The position numbers were made by a program, and so were the translations under genes. From NCBI GenBank assembly GCA_963850765.1, contig CAWKMN010000006.1, forward strand, positions 248,001 through 312,000: a stretch of DNA of 64,000 nt, given 5' to 3'. This DNA is from CAWKMN01 sp963850765. GTDB lineage: Bacteria; Chloroflexota; Anaerolineae; Aggregatilineales; Aggregatilineaceae. Below the pieces are notes generated by a model. That model did no database searches. It saw nothing but the letters and a program-made list of their open reading frames with translations, and had not been told where the DNA came from. Positions 34,810 through 43,901 of this stretch are shown piece after piece (within the stretch, counting starts at the first letter, position 1; every line of letters starts with the position of its first letter).

Positions 34810-36468
34810 ATGGAACTGATGAATCTATCCCGGCTCGATCTTGAAGGTGAATTTGACGAACGTGTGCGGCGCGCCGTCCAGCACATGATTGACCTGGACA
34901 ACGACGAGATGCGCATGGAGTTCACCCACCCCAGTGAACGCTGGCATTGGGGTGCAGACTATATGGGGCGCTGGCTGGGCGCAATGACGCTCCTGAGCGA
35001 ATACACGGGCGACGACTATGGGGTCGACCTGTTCGCCAAGGAATTAATCGGCTTTCAGGAAGCGGACGGCAGCTTTGGCCCGTTCACTAACCCACACGAC
35101 CAGCAGGAATGGTTCGGGATGGGGCGTGGGCTGATCGGCTTGCTGGAATACTACCAGATCAGGCGCGACCCGGCAGCTCTGGAGTCGGCCCGGCGCTTGG
35201 GTGATTATTACGTCAGGCACTACCCCACGGATGAGGATATGCCCGAGCTGTGCGAGTGCTACCCCAGCGGGCTGGATGGCATTGTGCTGCTGGCGCATCT
35301 CACGGGCGAAGAGAAATTTCTGGACCTGGCGCGCGACGTTGCCAAACGTTCGTCCGTTAACCAGCGCCGTTACTACTCGACGGCAGTGAACGCCAGAGGC
35401 TACCGCACGCCGATGGTGGGTCACACTCACTGCCAGCTCCTGACCGCAAAGGGCATGATCGATCTGAACGACCTGTTTGGTGACTCGCAGTTTATGCCAG
35501 CCGTGTTTGACCTGCAGAGCTATTTCCTGAACGAGATCATGTGGATCTCCGGTGGGATCCCGGAGTTTCTACAAATCCCGCACCTCAACGAGACGTGCTC
35601 AGATGTGGACTGGCTGCGGCTGAATTTGCAGCTCTGGAAGACGACTCGCCAGCAGGAATATTTCGAAATCGCTGAGAACATTGTGCTCAACCAATTGTAC
35701 TTCGACCAGGAGGAGAAAGGCGGCTTCTGCTTCTGGCGCGGGTTACAGGGCCACATGGGTTCGACGTTTGATGCCTGCTGCTCGCATCATGGCGCGCGGG
35801 CATTGGGCGAGGTCATGCACTATATCTACACATTCGAGCCGGGCGTGGTGCAGGCCAACCTGTTCCTTGAGGGGACAGCCAGACCGGACATCGACGGACA
35901 GGAGACTCAGATCACCTGCAAAGTTAACTATGAGGCGGATACGATGGTGGTGGCCTATACGTTGAACAATCCGCCGTCGCGTCCTTTCACCTTCCGTGCC
36001 CGCGTGCCGGACTGGGCGGGAAGTGCTACGCTGCGTGTGAACAACCAGGAAGCCGTCTCTTCAAACCGGCCGGGCTACCTTGAGACGAACCGCGTCTGGT
36101 CGAGCGGGGATCGGGTGGAACTGCGCCTGCCAATGAAGGTGCGGTTGGTGAAGGGGCAGCGGCTGGGCCGATACGTCCTGGACCCGCGCGAGGTGGCCGT
36201 TTTCTATGGGCCGCGCCTTTTCTGCTTTAGGGATACCATCAACTTAAACATCGTCCCGCCGCTTGTCACACTCGATCTCTCTGAGAACATTCTACCCGCC
36301 GGGCCGGATCGCCTGACAGCGTGGGCAACCACCGTTAACGGCGAACGCGTGCAGATCACCTTGACGCCACTGGCCAACATAGGCGGTAGACCCAACGGTA
36401 TCGGACGGATTCACTCAGTCCGCACCTCATTCTTCAACGTATGGCTGCCGGCGGTGAACGACCATTGA
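34810..36468 (+). CDS. GH127 beta-L-arabinofuranosidase-like glycosidase
   Basis: The 552-residue intracellular protein fits GH127 (formerly DUF1680): an (alpha/alpha)6 barrel followed by beta-sandwich domains. The zinc-cysteine active site characteristic of the family is present: E261 and C263 in NETCSDVDW, and the vicinal pair C323-C324 in FDACCSHHGAR; the second cysteine pair region holds the nucleophile in the known enzyme. It is shorter than the 650-residue type enzyme, mainly at the C-terminus. It follows the mutarotase-like gene and precedes a CUT1 transporter, suggesting import and cleavage of arabinofuranosides. About 240 unassigned bases separate it from the gene before. Confidence 0.9.
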   Translation: MELMNLSRLDLEGEFDERVRRAVQHMIDLDNDEMRMEFTHPSERWHWGADYMGRWLGAMTLLSEYTGDDYGVDLFAKELIGFQEADGSFGPFTNPHDQQEWFGMGRGLIGLLEYYQIRRDPAALESARRLGDYYVRHYPTDEDMPELCECYPSGLDGIVLLAHLTGEEKFLDLARDVAKRSSVNQRRYYSTAVNARGYRTPMVGHTHCQLLTAKGMIDLNDLFGDSQFMPAVFDLQSYFLNEIMWISGGIPEFLQIPHLNETCSDVDWLRLNLQLWKTTRQQEYFEIAENIVLNQLYFDQEEKGGFCFWRGLQGHMGSTFDACCSHHGARALGEVMHYIYTFEPGVVQANLFLEGTARPDIDGQETQITCKVNYEADTMVVAYTLNNPPSRPFTFRARVPDWAGSATLRVNNQEAVSSNRPGYLETNRVWSSGDRVELRLPMKVRLVKGQRLGRYVLDPREVAVFYGPRLFCFRDTINLNIVPPLVTLDLSENILPAGPDRLTAWATTVNGERVQITLTPLANIGGRPNGIGRIHSVRTSFFNVWLPAVNDH

Positions 36469-36549
36469 GAAAGGAGAAGCGCGTATCGAACTGATCATTG
36501 AGCGATCTTGAACAAGTTGTCCGCGCTTTTTTATGAGAAAGAGGGAGTC

Positions 36550-37839
36550 ATGTTAAAACAAAAAGCCTCTTTTGTTCTGTGCCTATCTCTCCTTCTGGTG
36601 ATGGCCGGATTCGCACCCTCGGCGTACTCGCAAGACGAGAAGATTACCCTGCTCTACTGGGATACTTATGACGAGAGCAACGCCGACAAGGCAGCCATCG
36701 TCGAGACTATCATCGCCCGCTTCGAAGCGGATCACCCGAACGTGGACATTGTCCGCGAGGTACAATCCTTCGACAATATGAAGCCGCTGATCAACACGGC
36801 GTTGGCGTCAGGGACGGGTCCGGACATCGTTCTGTACGCTACCGGTGCCGGCTTTATGGGGCCGCTGGTGGATGCCGAACTTCTGCTGCCGCTCGATGAT
36901 TATGTGGAGCAATACGGATGGCGGGACCGGATCTATCCCTGGACATGGGAGTCGGCCACGTTCAACGACCACGTCTATGCCATCGGTCACGAGCTGGAGA
37001 TGATTGGCGTCTATTACAACAAGGACATCTTCGCGGAATTAGGGTTGGAAGTCCCCACCACCTATGACGAGTTCCTGGCGGCTTGCGAGGCGGCTAAGGG
37101 TGCCGGATACATCCCGCTGGCATTCGCCAACCAACCCGGCTGGCCCGCCTACCACATGTTCAGTTCCTTCACCAATGTCCTTGAGGGTAAGGAAGGCATG
37201 GACGCGCTGTTCGCGGGCGAGCGTTCCTGGACGGACGAAGCTGTAGTCCAGGCGATTCAGATGGCGTTTGTGGACTTGAATGAGGCTGGATACTTCATCC
37301 CCAGCCCGAACGCTATCTCCTATGAGGAAGGCAACATCCTTTTCTACACGGGCCAGGCGGCGATGCACCACACCGGTATGTGGCTGTACGGCGATATTGT
37401 CGCCAACAGCGAGTTTGAGGTGGGATTCTTCGCGCTTCCGGCCATCGGCGACCATCCGGCGCTGCCTCCCGGCGGTATGGGATCGGGCGTGATGATCTCA
37501 TCGGCGTCGGAGCATCCTGACGAAGCAGCGGCCTTCATGGATCTGTTTTTCTCCGAAGAATTCGCCCAGTCGTGGTATGAAGATGGGAATACCATCCCGC
37601 CCCTGGATGTGGACCCGGCGCAATTTGACCTGGAGCCGCTGTTCCTCTCATTCGCGCAGACCATCCGGGAGAGTTCCACTGGTGGAAGCGGCCTGGGGTA
37701 CAACATCGACGTACTGACGCCGCCAGACTTCAACACGGTAATGAACGAGGGCTTCCAGGCCGTAATCAACGGTGATCGCACACCGGAAGAACAGGCCGAA
37801 GCGCTGCAAGAGGCCTGGGACGCCTACTACAACCAGTAA
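36550..37839 (+). CDS. CUT1 sugar ABC transporter substrate-binding protein
   Basis: A 429-residue exported protein; ATG 36550 has GAGGGAG in front and begins the signal peptide MLKQKASFVLCLSLLLVM, cleaved near AYSQ. Lobe motifs such as FEADHPNVDIVRE, GTGPDIVLYATG and IGVYYNKDIFAELGL are typical of family-1 binding proteins. It is in the arabinoside operon between GH127 and the two permeases, so the ligand is probably an arabinose-containing oligosaccharide (inference). Two inverted repeats follow it. Confidence 0.94.
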   Translation: MLKQKASFVLCLSLLLVMAGFAPSAYSQDEKITLLYWDTYDESNADKAAIVETIIARFEADHPNVDIVREVQSFDNMKPLINTALASGTGPDIVLYATGAGFMGPLVDAELLLPLDDYVEQYGWRDRIYPWTWESATFNDHVYAIGHELEMIGVYYNKDIFAELGLEVPTTYDEFLAACEAAKGAGYIPLAFANQPGWPAYHMFSSFTNVLEGKEGMDALFAGERSWTDEAVVQAIQMAFVDLNEAGYFIPSPNAISYEEGNILFYTGQAAMHHTGMWLYGDIVANSEFEVGFFALPAIGDHPALPPGGMGSGVMISSASEHPDEAAAFMDLFFSEEFAQSWYEDGNTIPPLDVDPAQFDLEPLFLSFAQTIRESSTGGSGLGYNIDVLTPPDFNTVMNEGFQAVINGDRTPEEQAEALQEAWDAYYNQ

Positions 37840-37847
37840 GACGAGGT

Positions 37848-37894
37848 AATGAGACAGCATCAGCACGGCCCGATTGTGATGAAGCTGTCTCATT
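37848..37894 (+). promoter_or_regulatory. Intercistronic stem-loop after binding-protein gene
   Basis: AATGAGACAGC (37848-37858) and GCTGTCTCATT (37884-37894) are perfect 11-base complements with a 25-base loop, nine bases after the binding-protein stop. Only a weak T-rich tract follows, so an attenuator or stabiliser is likelier than a strong terminator. Confidence 0.65.
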
Positions 37895-37908
37895 ATTCCC
37901 CTGTAGTT

Positions 37909-37966
37909 TTCACCCTGCGACTCAAGTCCGAAACACCCCCGTTTGAGTACAAAGTCGTGGGGTGAA
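37909..37966 (+). repeat. Second large inverted repeat before the permease genes
   Basis: TTCACCCTGCGACT (37909-37922) and AGTCGTGGGGTGAA (37953-37966) match at 12 of 14 positions, and an inner CTCAA/TTGAG pair extends the stem. It directly follows the first stem-loop. It might be a leader RNA structure for the permease genes or a relic of a small repeat. Confidence 0.5.
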
Positions 37967-38030
37967 GTCCTACCATAATAGCCATCGTGGTTCGCCGGAG
38001 AACGTGTAATGCGATCATGAGCGGGCGGAT

Positions 38031-38981
38031 ATGAGTGGATATAGCATGAACGAGATGCTGTACACGGGTGCGAAACCGAACGTCGGTGCGACTGAGCAGC
38101 CGAGGTCGAAACGAAGGTGGCTCCAGGGCAAACAGGGGTGGGTGTTCGTCCTGCCCCCGCTGGTGATTTATGTTCTGTTTGTCCTCATGCCCCTGGGGCG
38201 GTCAGTCTATATCAGCTTCACCGACTGGAACGGCGTTCGCCCCGTCATTAATTGGGTTGGATTGGCGAACTACAGCGAGCTTGTTCAGGACCCGGTTTTT
38301 TTAAACGCGATCAAGCACAACATCATCTGGGTGATCGTGGGTACCATCGCACCCATCGTTATCAGCCTGGGGCTCGCGATGCTGCTCTGGCCCCACACAC
38401 GTGGCCGCACGGTCTTCCAGGCGGCCTATTTCATGCCGCAGGTGCTTTCCACGGTAGCCGTCGCACTGATTTGGGCCCGGGTTTACCATCCCCTTTTTGG
38501 AATCCTCAACAAACTGCTGACCACCATTGGCCTGGGACACCTGGCGACGGGGTGGCTGGGCAAGTCGAACACCGCGCTGCCTGCCGTATTAGCAGCCGCA
38601 ATCTGGGCGTACTTTGGCTTTGCGCTGACGGTGATTATGGCAGGACTGCAGACCGTCGATATGACGCTGGTGGATGCGGCAAAAGTGGACGGCGCGAACA
38701 GCTGGCAGCGCTTTGTTCACGTGATTCTCCCTGAGCTGCGCCACGTGCTGACGATGATCGTGGGGTACACGTTGATCGGCGGCTTCAACGTCTTCGACAT
38801 CGTATGGGTGATGACGCAGGGTGGCCCAGCCAACGCTACCGACGTGGTCTCCACGCGGCTGTACAAAGAAGCATTCATGGAGGGGCATGTGGCCTACGGT
38901 ACGGCGATGGCAGTCGTGCTCACCCTGATCTCGCTGGTCGTTTCGGCCATCTTCATTACCGTCCGAGAGCGAAAGGATTAG
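38031..38981 (+). CDS. CUT1 sugar ABC transporter permease (MalF type)
   Basis: This 316-residue permease has a 35-residue cytoplasmic tail, six helices beginning GWVFVLPPLVIYVLFVL, and an EAA loop (LVDAAKVDGANSWQRFVHVILP region). The ATG at 38031 has only a weak site, and ATG 38046 is an alternative. It belongs to the arabinoside operon with the binding protein and the following MalG-type gene, which begins two bases after it. No ATPase is encoded in the operon. Confidence 0.93.
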   Translation: MSGYSMNEMLYTGAKPNVGATEQPRSKRRWLQGKQGWVFVLPPLVIYVLFVLMPLGRSVYISFTDWNGVRPVINWVGLANYSELVQDPVFLNAIKHNIIWVIVGTIAPIVISLGLAMLLWPHTRGRTVFQAAYFMPQVLSTVAVALIWARVYHPLFGILNKLLTTIGLGHLATGWLGKSNTALPAVLAAAIWAYFGFALTVIMAGLQTVDMTLVDAAKVDGANSWQRFVHVILPELRHVLTMIVGYTLIGGFNVFDIVWVMTQGGPANATDVVSTRLYKEAFMEGHVAYGTAMAVVLTLISLVVSAIFITVRERKD

Positions 38982-38983
38982 CT

Positions 38984-39832
38984 ATGGCCGGACCCGCAAC
39001 CGACCGCCTTTATCGGCTGGGAACGAAGACAGTCAAGTACCTGATTCTGGTCACCGTGCTGTGCTTGACCTTTGGCCCGATGGTGTGGATATGGCTTAAT
39101 TCGCTGCGCACCAGCCGGGACATCATGCGCTACCCGCTTCGGCTGCCCACGCGTCTGGTATGGGACAATTTCGTTGACGCCTGGACGTTGGGCCATTTCG
39201 GGCGCTACTTCATTAATTCGCTCATTGTCGCGGTGCCTGTGGTGGTGGCGGTCGTGTTGTTGTCGGCATTGGGTGGGTACGGTCTGTGGCGCTTCAAATT
39301 CAGGGGCAACCGGCCTATATTCTACGCCTTTTTGCTTGGCCTGATGCTGCCGTTCCAGGCCATCATGATCCCGCTGTACTATCAACTGCGCGACTGGGGG
39401 CTGCTGTCCACGTATTATGGGGCGATCTTGCCAAGCATCGCACTGGGACTCCCCTTCGGTATCTTCCTGATGCGCGCATTTTTCAGCGGCATGGTGACCG
39501 AACTGGCTGATGCCGCCCTGGTAGATGGGTGTAACGAATATGGGGTGTTCTGGTACGTGATGCTGCCGTTGACGCGACCCGCGGCGAGCGCGCTTGCCGT
39601 ATTCCAGTTCATGTGGACCTGGAACAACTTCATCATTCCTTACCTGTATCTTCAGCGCGAGGAGTTACGCACGCTGCCGCTGGGGTTGATGCTGTTCTCT
39701 GGACGATTCAGCGTGCAGTATAATCTGCTGTTCGCGGGGATCACAATCGCGACACTCCCGGTCGTGATCCTTTATGTCCTGACTCAAAGCAAGATTATCG
39801 AAGGTTTGACGGCAGGCGCAGTCAAAGGATAG
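38984..39832 (+). CDS. CUT1 sugar ABC transporter permease (MalG type)
   Basis: A 282-residue permease with six helices. The EAA loop is LADAALVDGCNEYGVFWYVMLP, which has cysteine-asparagine where GAS is usual, and the C-terminus is GLTAGAVKG. ATG 38984 has AAGGATT upstream; the frame stays open further upstream inside the preceding gene but that part is not permease-like. Partner of the permease before it and complete, in contrast to the truncated MalG gene at 33 kb. Confidence 0.93.
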   Translation: MAGPATDRLYRLGTKTVKYLILVTVLCLTFGPMVWIWLNSLRTSRDIMRYPLRLPTRLVWDNFVDAWTLGHFGRYFINSLIVAVPVVVAVVLLSALGGYGLWRFKFRGNRPIFYAFLLGLMLPFQAIMIPLYYQLRDWGLLSTYYGAILPSIALGLPFGIFLMRAFFSGMVTELADAALVDGCNEYGVFWYVMLPLTRPAASALAVFQFMWTWNNFIIPYLYLQREELRTLPLGLMLFSGRFSVQYNLLFAGITIATLPVVILYVLTQSKIIEGLTAGAVKG

Positions 39833-39836
39833 CGCA

Positions 39837-40853
39837 ATGTCGAAAAAGGTCACCATTAAGGACATCGCCAAGCGGGCGAACGTATCCGTGGCCTCGGTGT
39901 CGTATGTTCTGAATGACACACGCTATGTCAGCCCGGAACTGCACTCTCGTATAGAGCAGGCCATCGAGGAACTTGGCTACACGCCGAACCTGGTGGCGCG
40001 CAGCCTGCGGCAGAGCCGCACGAAGACCATTGGATTGATCGTGCCAGACAATTCTAATCCCTTTTTCGCGGAGATTGCGAAAGGAGTGGAGGACGCCGGA
40101 TTCAGCGCGGGTTACAGCGTGATCTTGTGTAACTCGAACGCGATGCCGGAGCGCGAACTAGCCTACCTGGAAGTGCTGCGCTCCAAGCAGGTCGACGGCA
40201 TCATCTTCATCGCCACCACCGCCGAAATCCGGCATATTCGCCCTCTGATCGAAGGAGGTATTCCGGCGGTAATTTTTTACCGGGACAGCGGTGATATGAG
40301 TGTTGATCAGTTTTTGATTGACAATGACCGGGCGGGTTTTTTGGTGACCAATCATCTGATCGAACTCGGCCACCGCCAGATTGCATGCATTCAACCGGCG
40401 TCTACCGAAACGCCCAGCGCGCTCCGCGTCGCCGGTTTCAAGCGTGTCCTGGAGGCGCACGGGCTTCCCTATGATGAGGCGTTGATGCCCCGCGGGGACA
40501 ACCTGATCGCGGGCGGCGCGCGGGCGGCATACGAGCTGTTGAAAAGTGGGCGACCTTTCACAGCGGTTTTCTCTACCAACGACGCGATGGCGATTGGCTG
40601 CATCCGGGTTCTGCGCGATACCGGCATCCGTGTGCCGGATGATGTGAGTGTGGCAGGCGTGGATGACATTATGCTCGCCTCGATCATCGAGCCGCCGCTG
40701 ACCACCGTACGGCAGCCGAAATACGAAGCGGGACGGCAGGCGGTCGAGATGTTATTGGATCGCATGAGCCGCAACTATGTGGATGGTCCGCGGCAAGTCC
40801 AGCTTGACATTACGCTGGTGGTGCGACAATCCACCGCGCCGCCACCCGCCTAA
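39837..40853 (+). CDS. LacI-family regulator (arabinoside operon)
   Basis: A 338-residue LacI protein: HTH KVTIKDIAKRANVSVASVSYVLN (4-26), hinge LVARSLRQSRTKTIGLIVPD, effector domain ending LVVRQSTAP. It is four bases after the permease gene, thus inside the operon it probably controls. It is very similar to the LacI protein at 49.1 kb through most of the effector domain (both contain GYSV-LCNSN and KQVDGIIFIA), so the two are paralogues. The recognition helix differs (VASVSYVLN against NQTVSRVLN), implying different operators. The palindrome at 33533-33548 is the likely target. Confidence 0.94.
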   Translation: MSKKVTIKDIAKRANVSVASVSYVLNDTRYVSPELHSRIEQAIEELGYTPNLVARSLRQSRTKTIGLIVPDNSNPFFAEIAKGVEDAGFSAGYSVILCNSNAMPERELAYLEVLRSKQVDGIIFIATTAEIRHIRPLIEGGIPAVIFYRDSGDMSVDQFLIDNDRAGFLVTNHLIELGHRQIACIQPASTETPSALRVAGFKRVLEAHGLPYDEALMPRGDNLIAGGARAAYELLKSGRPFTAVFSTNDAMAIGCIRVLRDTGIRVPDDVSVAGVDDIMLASIIEPPLTTVRQPKYEAGRQAVEMLLDRMSRNYVDGPRQVQLDITLVVRQSTAPPPA

Positions 40854-40929
40854 CGCTGCAACGGATGTTCGTTCGCCTATCCTGAGTGATATTTCCTGAC
40901 TAAAGGCCCGGACAGGAGAAAGAAGGGCT

Positions 40930-41965
40930 ATGCCAAAAGAATTTATCGTGACCGCACCTAAAACCATCACATTTCGCGAATACGAAGAACCCCTTTTGAA
41001 AGGGCACGACATCCGAATTCGGACGATTGTCAGTGGCATCAAGCATGGCACAGAACTGACACTATACAACGGCCAAACTCCGTTTCTTGACAAGGCGTTC
41101 GATCCCGATTTGCGGCTGTTCGTCCCGCGAGAGTCGGGCGGCCTGTTTCCGATGAACCTTGGGTCGTGGGCGGCGGGCGAGGTGATGGAGGTCGGGGAGC
41201 AGGTGACTCGGTTTCAGAGTGGGCGACCGGGTGCATGGTGGCTTGCCGCACCGCCCCACCAATGTGACCCATGAGGATAAAGTCTTTTCACTGCCTGATC
41301 ACATGAAGCCCGAAACTGCGCTGTTCACGGATCCGGCGCTGTTTGCCTTGCAGGCTGTCCACGACGCACAGATCAAGATTGGGGATCATGTTGCCATTAT
41401 CGGGCTCGGTGCCATCGGTCTGCTGGCGATCCAGATTGCCCGCCTGAACGGTGCGGAACGAATCTTCGCGGTCGATCTCATCGATGACCGGCTGCATCTC
41501 GCGAAACAATGTGGGTCAGACGAAATCCTTAACGCTGCGACCTGCGATCCTGCTTTGGAGATCAAAAAGCTCACCGGCAGCAAAGGTGTGGATGTTGCCA
41601 TTGAGATTTCTGGGGCATATGCTGGCCTGCAAACGGCCATTCGCTGCGTCCACGTCGCCGGATTGGTGGTAGCCGCCAGCTATTTCACCGGCAGCAAAGA
41701 GCCGCTTAACCTGGGTGCGGAGTGGCATCATAATCGCCCTACGCTGCGCTCGAGTATGGCGGTCTGGGGAATGCCTCACCGGAACTACCCGATGTGGAAT
41801 CTGGATCGGATAACAGAAACCGCAATCCGCCTGTTGGAAAACCACCGTCTGGTGACGGATATCCTGATCGGTAAACGATTCTCGTACGGGGATGCTGTGG
41901 AAGCCTACCGGTTTATCGATCAGAACCCCGAAAAAACCGTGAAGACTTTGTTTGACTACACCTGA
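40930..41965 (+). CDS. Zinc-type medium-chain alcohol/sugar dehydrogenase, one frameshift
   Basis: Two overlapping frames make one MDR-family dehydrogenase of about 344 residues. The first ends ...VMEVGEQVTRFQ and the second continues VGDRVHGGLPHRPTNVT, joined by removing one surplus A in CAGAGTGGG at about 41217-41219. The Rossmann motif is GLGAIGLLAIQIARLNGA, and H39 of KHGTE is near the usual substrate site. The typical structural-zinc four-cysteine loop is absent, as in many sorbitol- or threonine-dehydrogenase-like relatives. GGAG lies upstream of the ATG. In this operon it may oxidise L-arabinose or a derived polyol; that is inference. Confidence 0.82.
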
Positions 41966-42011
41966 GAGTGATCATCGGTAGCTAGAGCCGAGATGACAAC
42001 GAGGTACAGGA

Positions 42012-43076
42012 ATGGCGGATGAGTTTCGTGTAGGGCTGTCGAACGATTTCCAGATTGAGTTAACCGGGATTGTTGACCCGGTATTGGAGGAATTGTTTGC
42101 ACCGTTCCCCTTTATCGCGTATGAATTCTTCCCGGTGATGTCGTGGGCCGAGATTGAGCCGCACGAGCTCGACAACTACGACGCCGTGATCACGATTCGC
42201 CCCCACTATACGGCGCGCTCGTTTGCGGGTGTGAGACGGCTGGCGTTGATTTCGCGCTGGGGTGTAGGGTACGACATGATTGATATTCCGGCCGCGACGA
42301 ACGCAGACGTACTCGTGTCCATTACCACGGCGGCCGTGGGCCGCCCGGTTGCCGAGGCAATCCTGACCCTGATGCTGGCCCTGGCGAAGAAGCTCCTCCT
42401 GAAAGAGAAGCTGGCGAGAACGGGGCGCTGGGATTTGAAGGCACAGGCATCGGGGCAGGGGCTGCGTGGAAAAATCGTTGGATCGATCGGCTTGGGGCAT
42501 ATTGCCACTGAAATGTTCACGCTCCTGCAGCCTTTCGGGCTGAGGCGGATGATGGCATATGATCCTTATATCCCGCCGGAGAAGGCAGCGCCGCTGAAGG
42601 TGGAACTGGTTGACGTTGAGACAGTATTCCGCGAGGCGGACTTCGTCACCATCAACTGCCCACTCAATGAGAGTACGCGGGGTATGGTAGACGCCGGGCT
42701 GCTGTCGCTGATGAAACCGACCGCGTATCTGATCAACACGGCGCGAGGCCCCATTATCAACGAGGACGACCTGTTGGCGGTGTTGCAGACAGGCCAGATC
42801 GCCGGGGCGGGATTAGATGTGTTCACTCAGGAGCCGCTGCCCGCCGATCACCCGCTGGCGCGACTAGACAATGTGATTCTTTCGCCTCACGGCCTGGCAT
42901 GGACAGATGACCTCTATTACGGTAACAGCTCCGGCGCATGTCAAAACATCCTCACGCTGTTTCGCGGCGAGGTGCCGAAGCATATCGTTAATCCGGAGGT
43001 GGTGGAACGCCCTGTTTTCCAGCGGAAACTGGCGGCGTTGCGCGAGCGCTGGCACGCCCTGGCGGTGAGCAGCTAA
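42012..43076 (+). CDS. D-isomer-specific 2-hydroxyacid dehydrogenase
   Basis: The 354-residue NAD-dependent enzyme shows a Rossmann motif GSIGLGHIA (about 158-166) and the catalytic triad of the family: arginine in INTARGPIINE, glutamate in LDVFTQEPLP and histidine in LSPHGLAW. It would interconvert a 2-keto acid and a D-2-hydroxy acid, for example glyoxylate/glycolate or hydroxypyruvate/glycerate. It lies between the MDR dehydrogenase and the aldolase, fitting disposal of the two-carbon product of aldol cleavage. GAGGTACAGGA precedes the ATG. Confidence 0.92.
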   Translation: MADEFRVGLSNDFQIELTGIVDPVLEELFAPFPFIAYEFFPVMSWAEIEPHELDNYDAVITIRPHYTARSFAGVRRLALISRWGVGYDMIDIPAATNADVLVSITTAAVGRPVAEAILTLMLALAKKLLLKEKLARTGRWDLKAQASGQGLRGKIVGSIGLGHIATEMFTLLQPFGLRRMMAYDPYIPPEKAAPLKVELVDVETVFREADFVTINCPLNESTRGMVDAGLLSLMKPTAYLINTARGPIINEDDLLAVLQTGQIAGAGLDVFTQEPLPADHPLARLDNVILSPHGLAWTDDLYYGNSSGACQNILTLFRGEVPKHIVNPEVVERPVFQRKLAALRERWHALAVSS

Positions 43077-43095
43077 CCACAAAGGAACAAAGCTT

Positions 43096-43875
43096 ATGAA
43101 ACCGAATCGTCTCAAACAGGCGCGTGAAGAAGGGCAAATCCCTGTTGGGCATATGATCATGGAATTTGGCACGCGGGGGATCGCGCAGATATTGGAGACC
43201 GCCGGACTGGATTTTGTCGTGATTGACATGGAGCACACCGGCTTCAGCATGAACGAAGTCTCTAACCTGATTGCGTGGTTCAAAGCCACGCCCGTTGCGC
43301 CGCTCGTGCGCATCCCGCAGATCGAGCGGTATTTCATCGCGCGCCTTTTGGACGCCGGGGCTCTCGGAATCATGGTTCCCGATGTCAGAAATGCGGAACA
43401 GATTCAGGCAGTGGTCAGGGCAGCGAAGTACGCACCGCTGGGCGAACGCGGATTGGGGCTGGGACTGGCGCAGACCGATTTTAAACCCGTGAATGCGCTG
43501 GAGTTCCTCGAATACTCCAACCAAAACACGACAATCATTGCCCAGATTGAAAGCCCACAGGGCCTGGAAAACCTGGAGGCAATTGCCTCAACGCCGGGGC
43601 TGGACATGCTGTGGGTTGGACACTTCGACCTGAGCCACACCCTTGGCATCGTGGGCCAATTTCACCACGAGAATTTCCTGAGCGCGCTGCGCCAGATCGT
43701 CGCTGCCGCGCAGAAACACGGGCTGACCATGGCCGGGCAGCCACGCAACCTGGAGCAGGCGCAAGAATGGCTGACCATGGGCTTCGACGTAATCTCCTTC
43801 AGCAGCGACGTGAACGTGTATCTGGATGCGATGTCGGCAGCCGTTAAAGGTGTAAGCAAGCTCAAAAAGTTTTGA
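43096..43875 (+). CDS. HpcH/HpaI-family class II pyruvate aldolase
   Basis: A 259-residue metal-dependent aldolase of the HpcH/HpaI family, which splits 2-keto-3-deoxy sugar acids or 4-hydroxy-2-oxo acids to pyruvate and an aldehyde. Motifs: VVIDMEHTGFSMNEV (metal-side glutamate E47 in DMEH), LVRIP, GALGIMVPDVRNAEQ and IAQIESPQGLENLEAI, where E153-type glutamate binds the metal. Last gene of the rightward arabinoside operon, convergent with the cysteine hydrolase gene 26 bases away. A 2-keto-3-deoxy-arabinonate substrate would complete a non-phosphorylating arabinose route (inference). Confidence 0.92.
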   Translation: MKPNRLKQAREEGQIPVGHMIMEFGTRGIAQILETAGLDFVVIDMEHTGFSMNEVSNLIAWFKATPVAPLVRIPQIERYFIARLLDAGALGIMVPDVRNAEQIQAVVRAAKYAPLGERGLGLGLAQTDFKPVNALEFLEYSNQNTTIIAQIESPQGLENLEAIASTPGLDMLWVGHFDLSHTLGIVGQFHHENFLSALRQIVAAAQKHGLTMAGQPRNLEQAQEWLTMGFDVISFSSDVNVYLDAMSAAVKGVSKLKKF

Positions 43876-43901
43876 AACGATGCAGCGATGCTGCCCATCA
43901 A

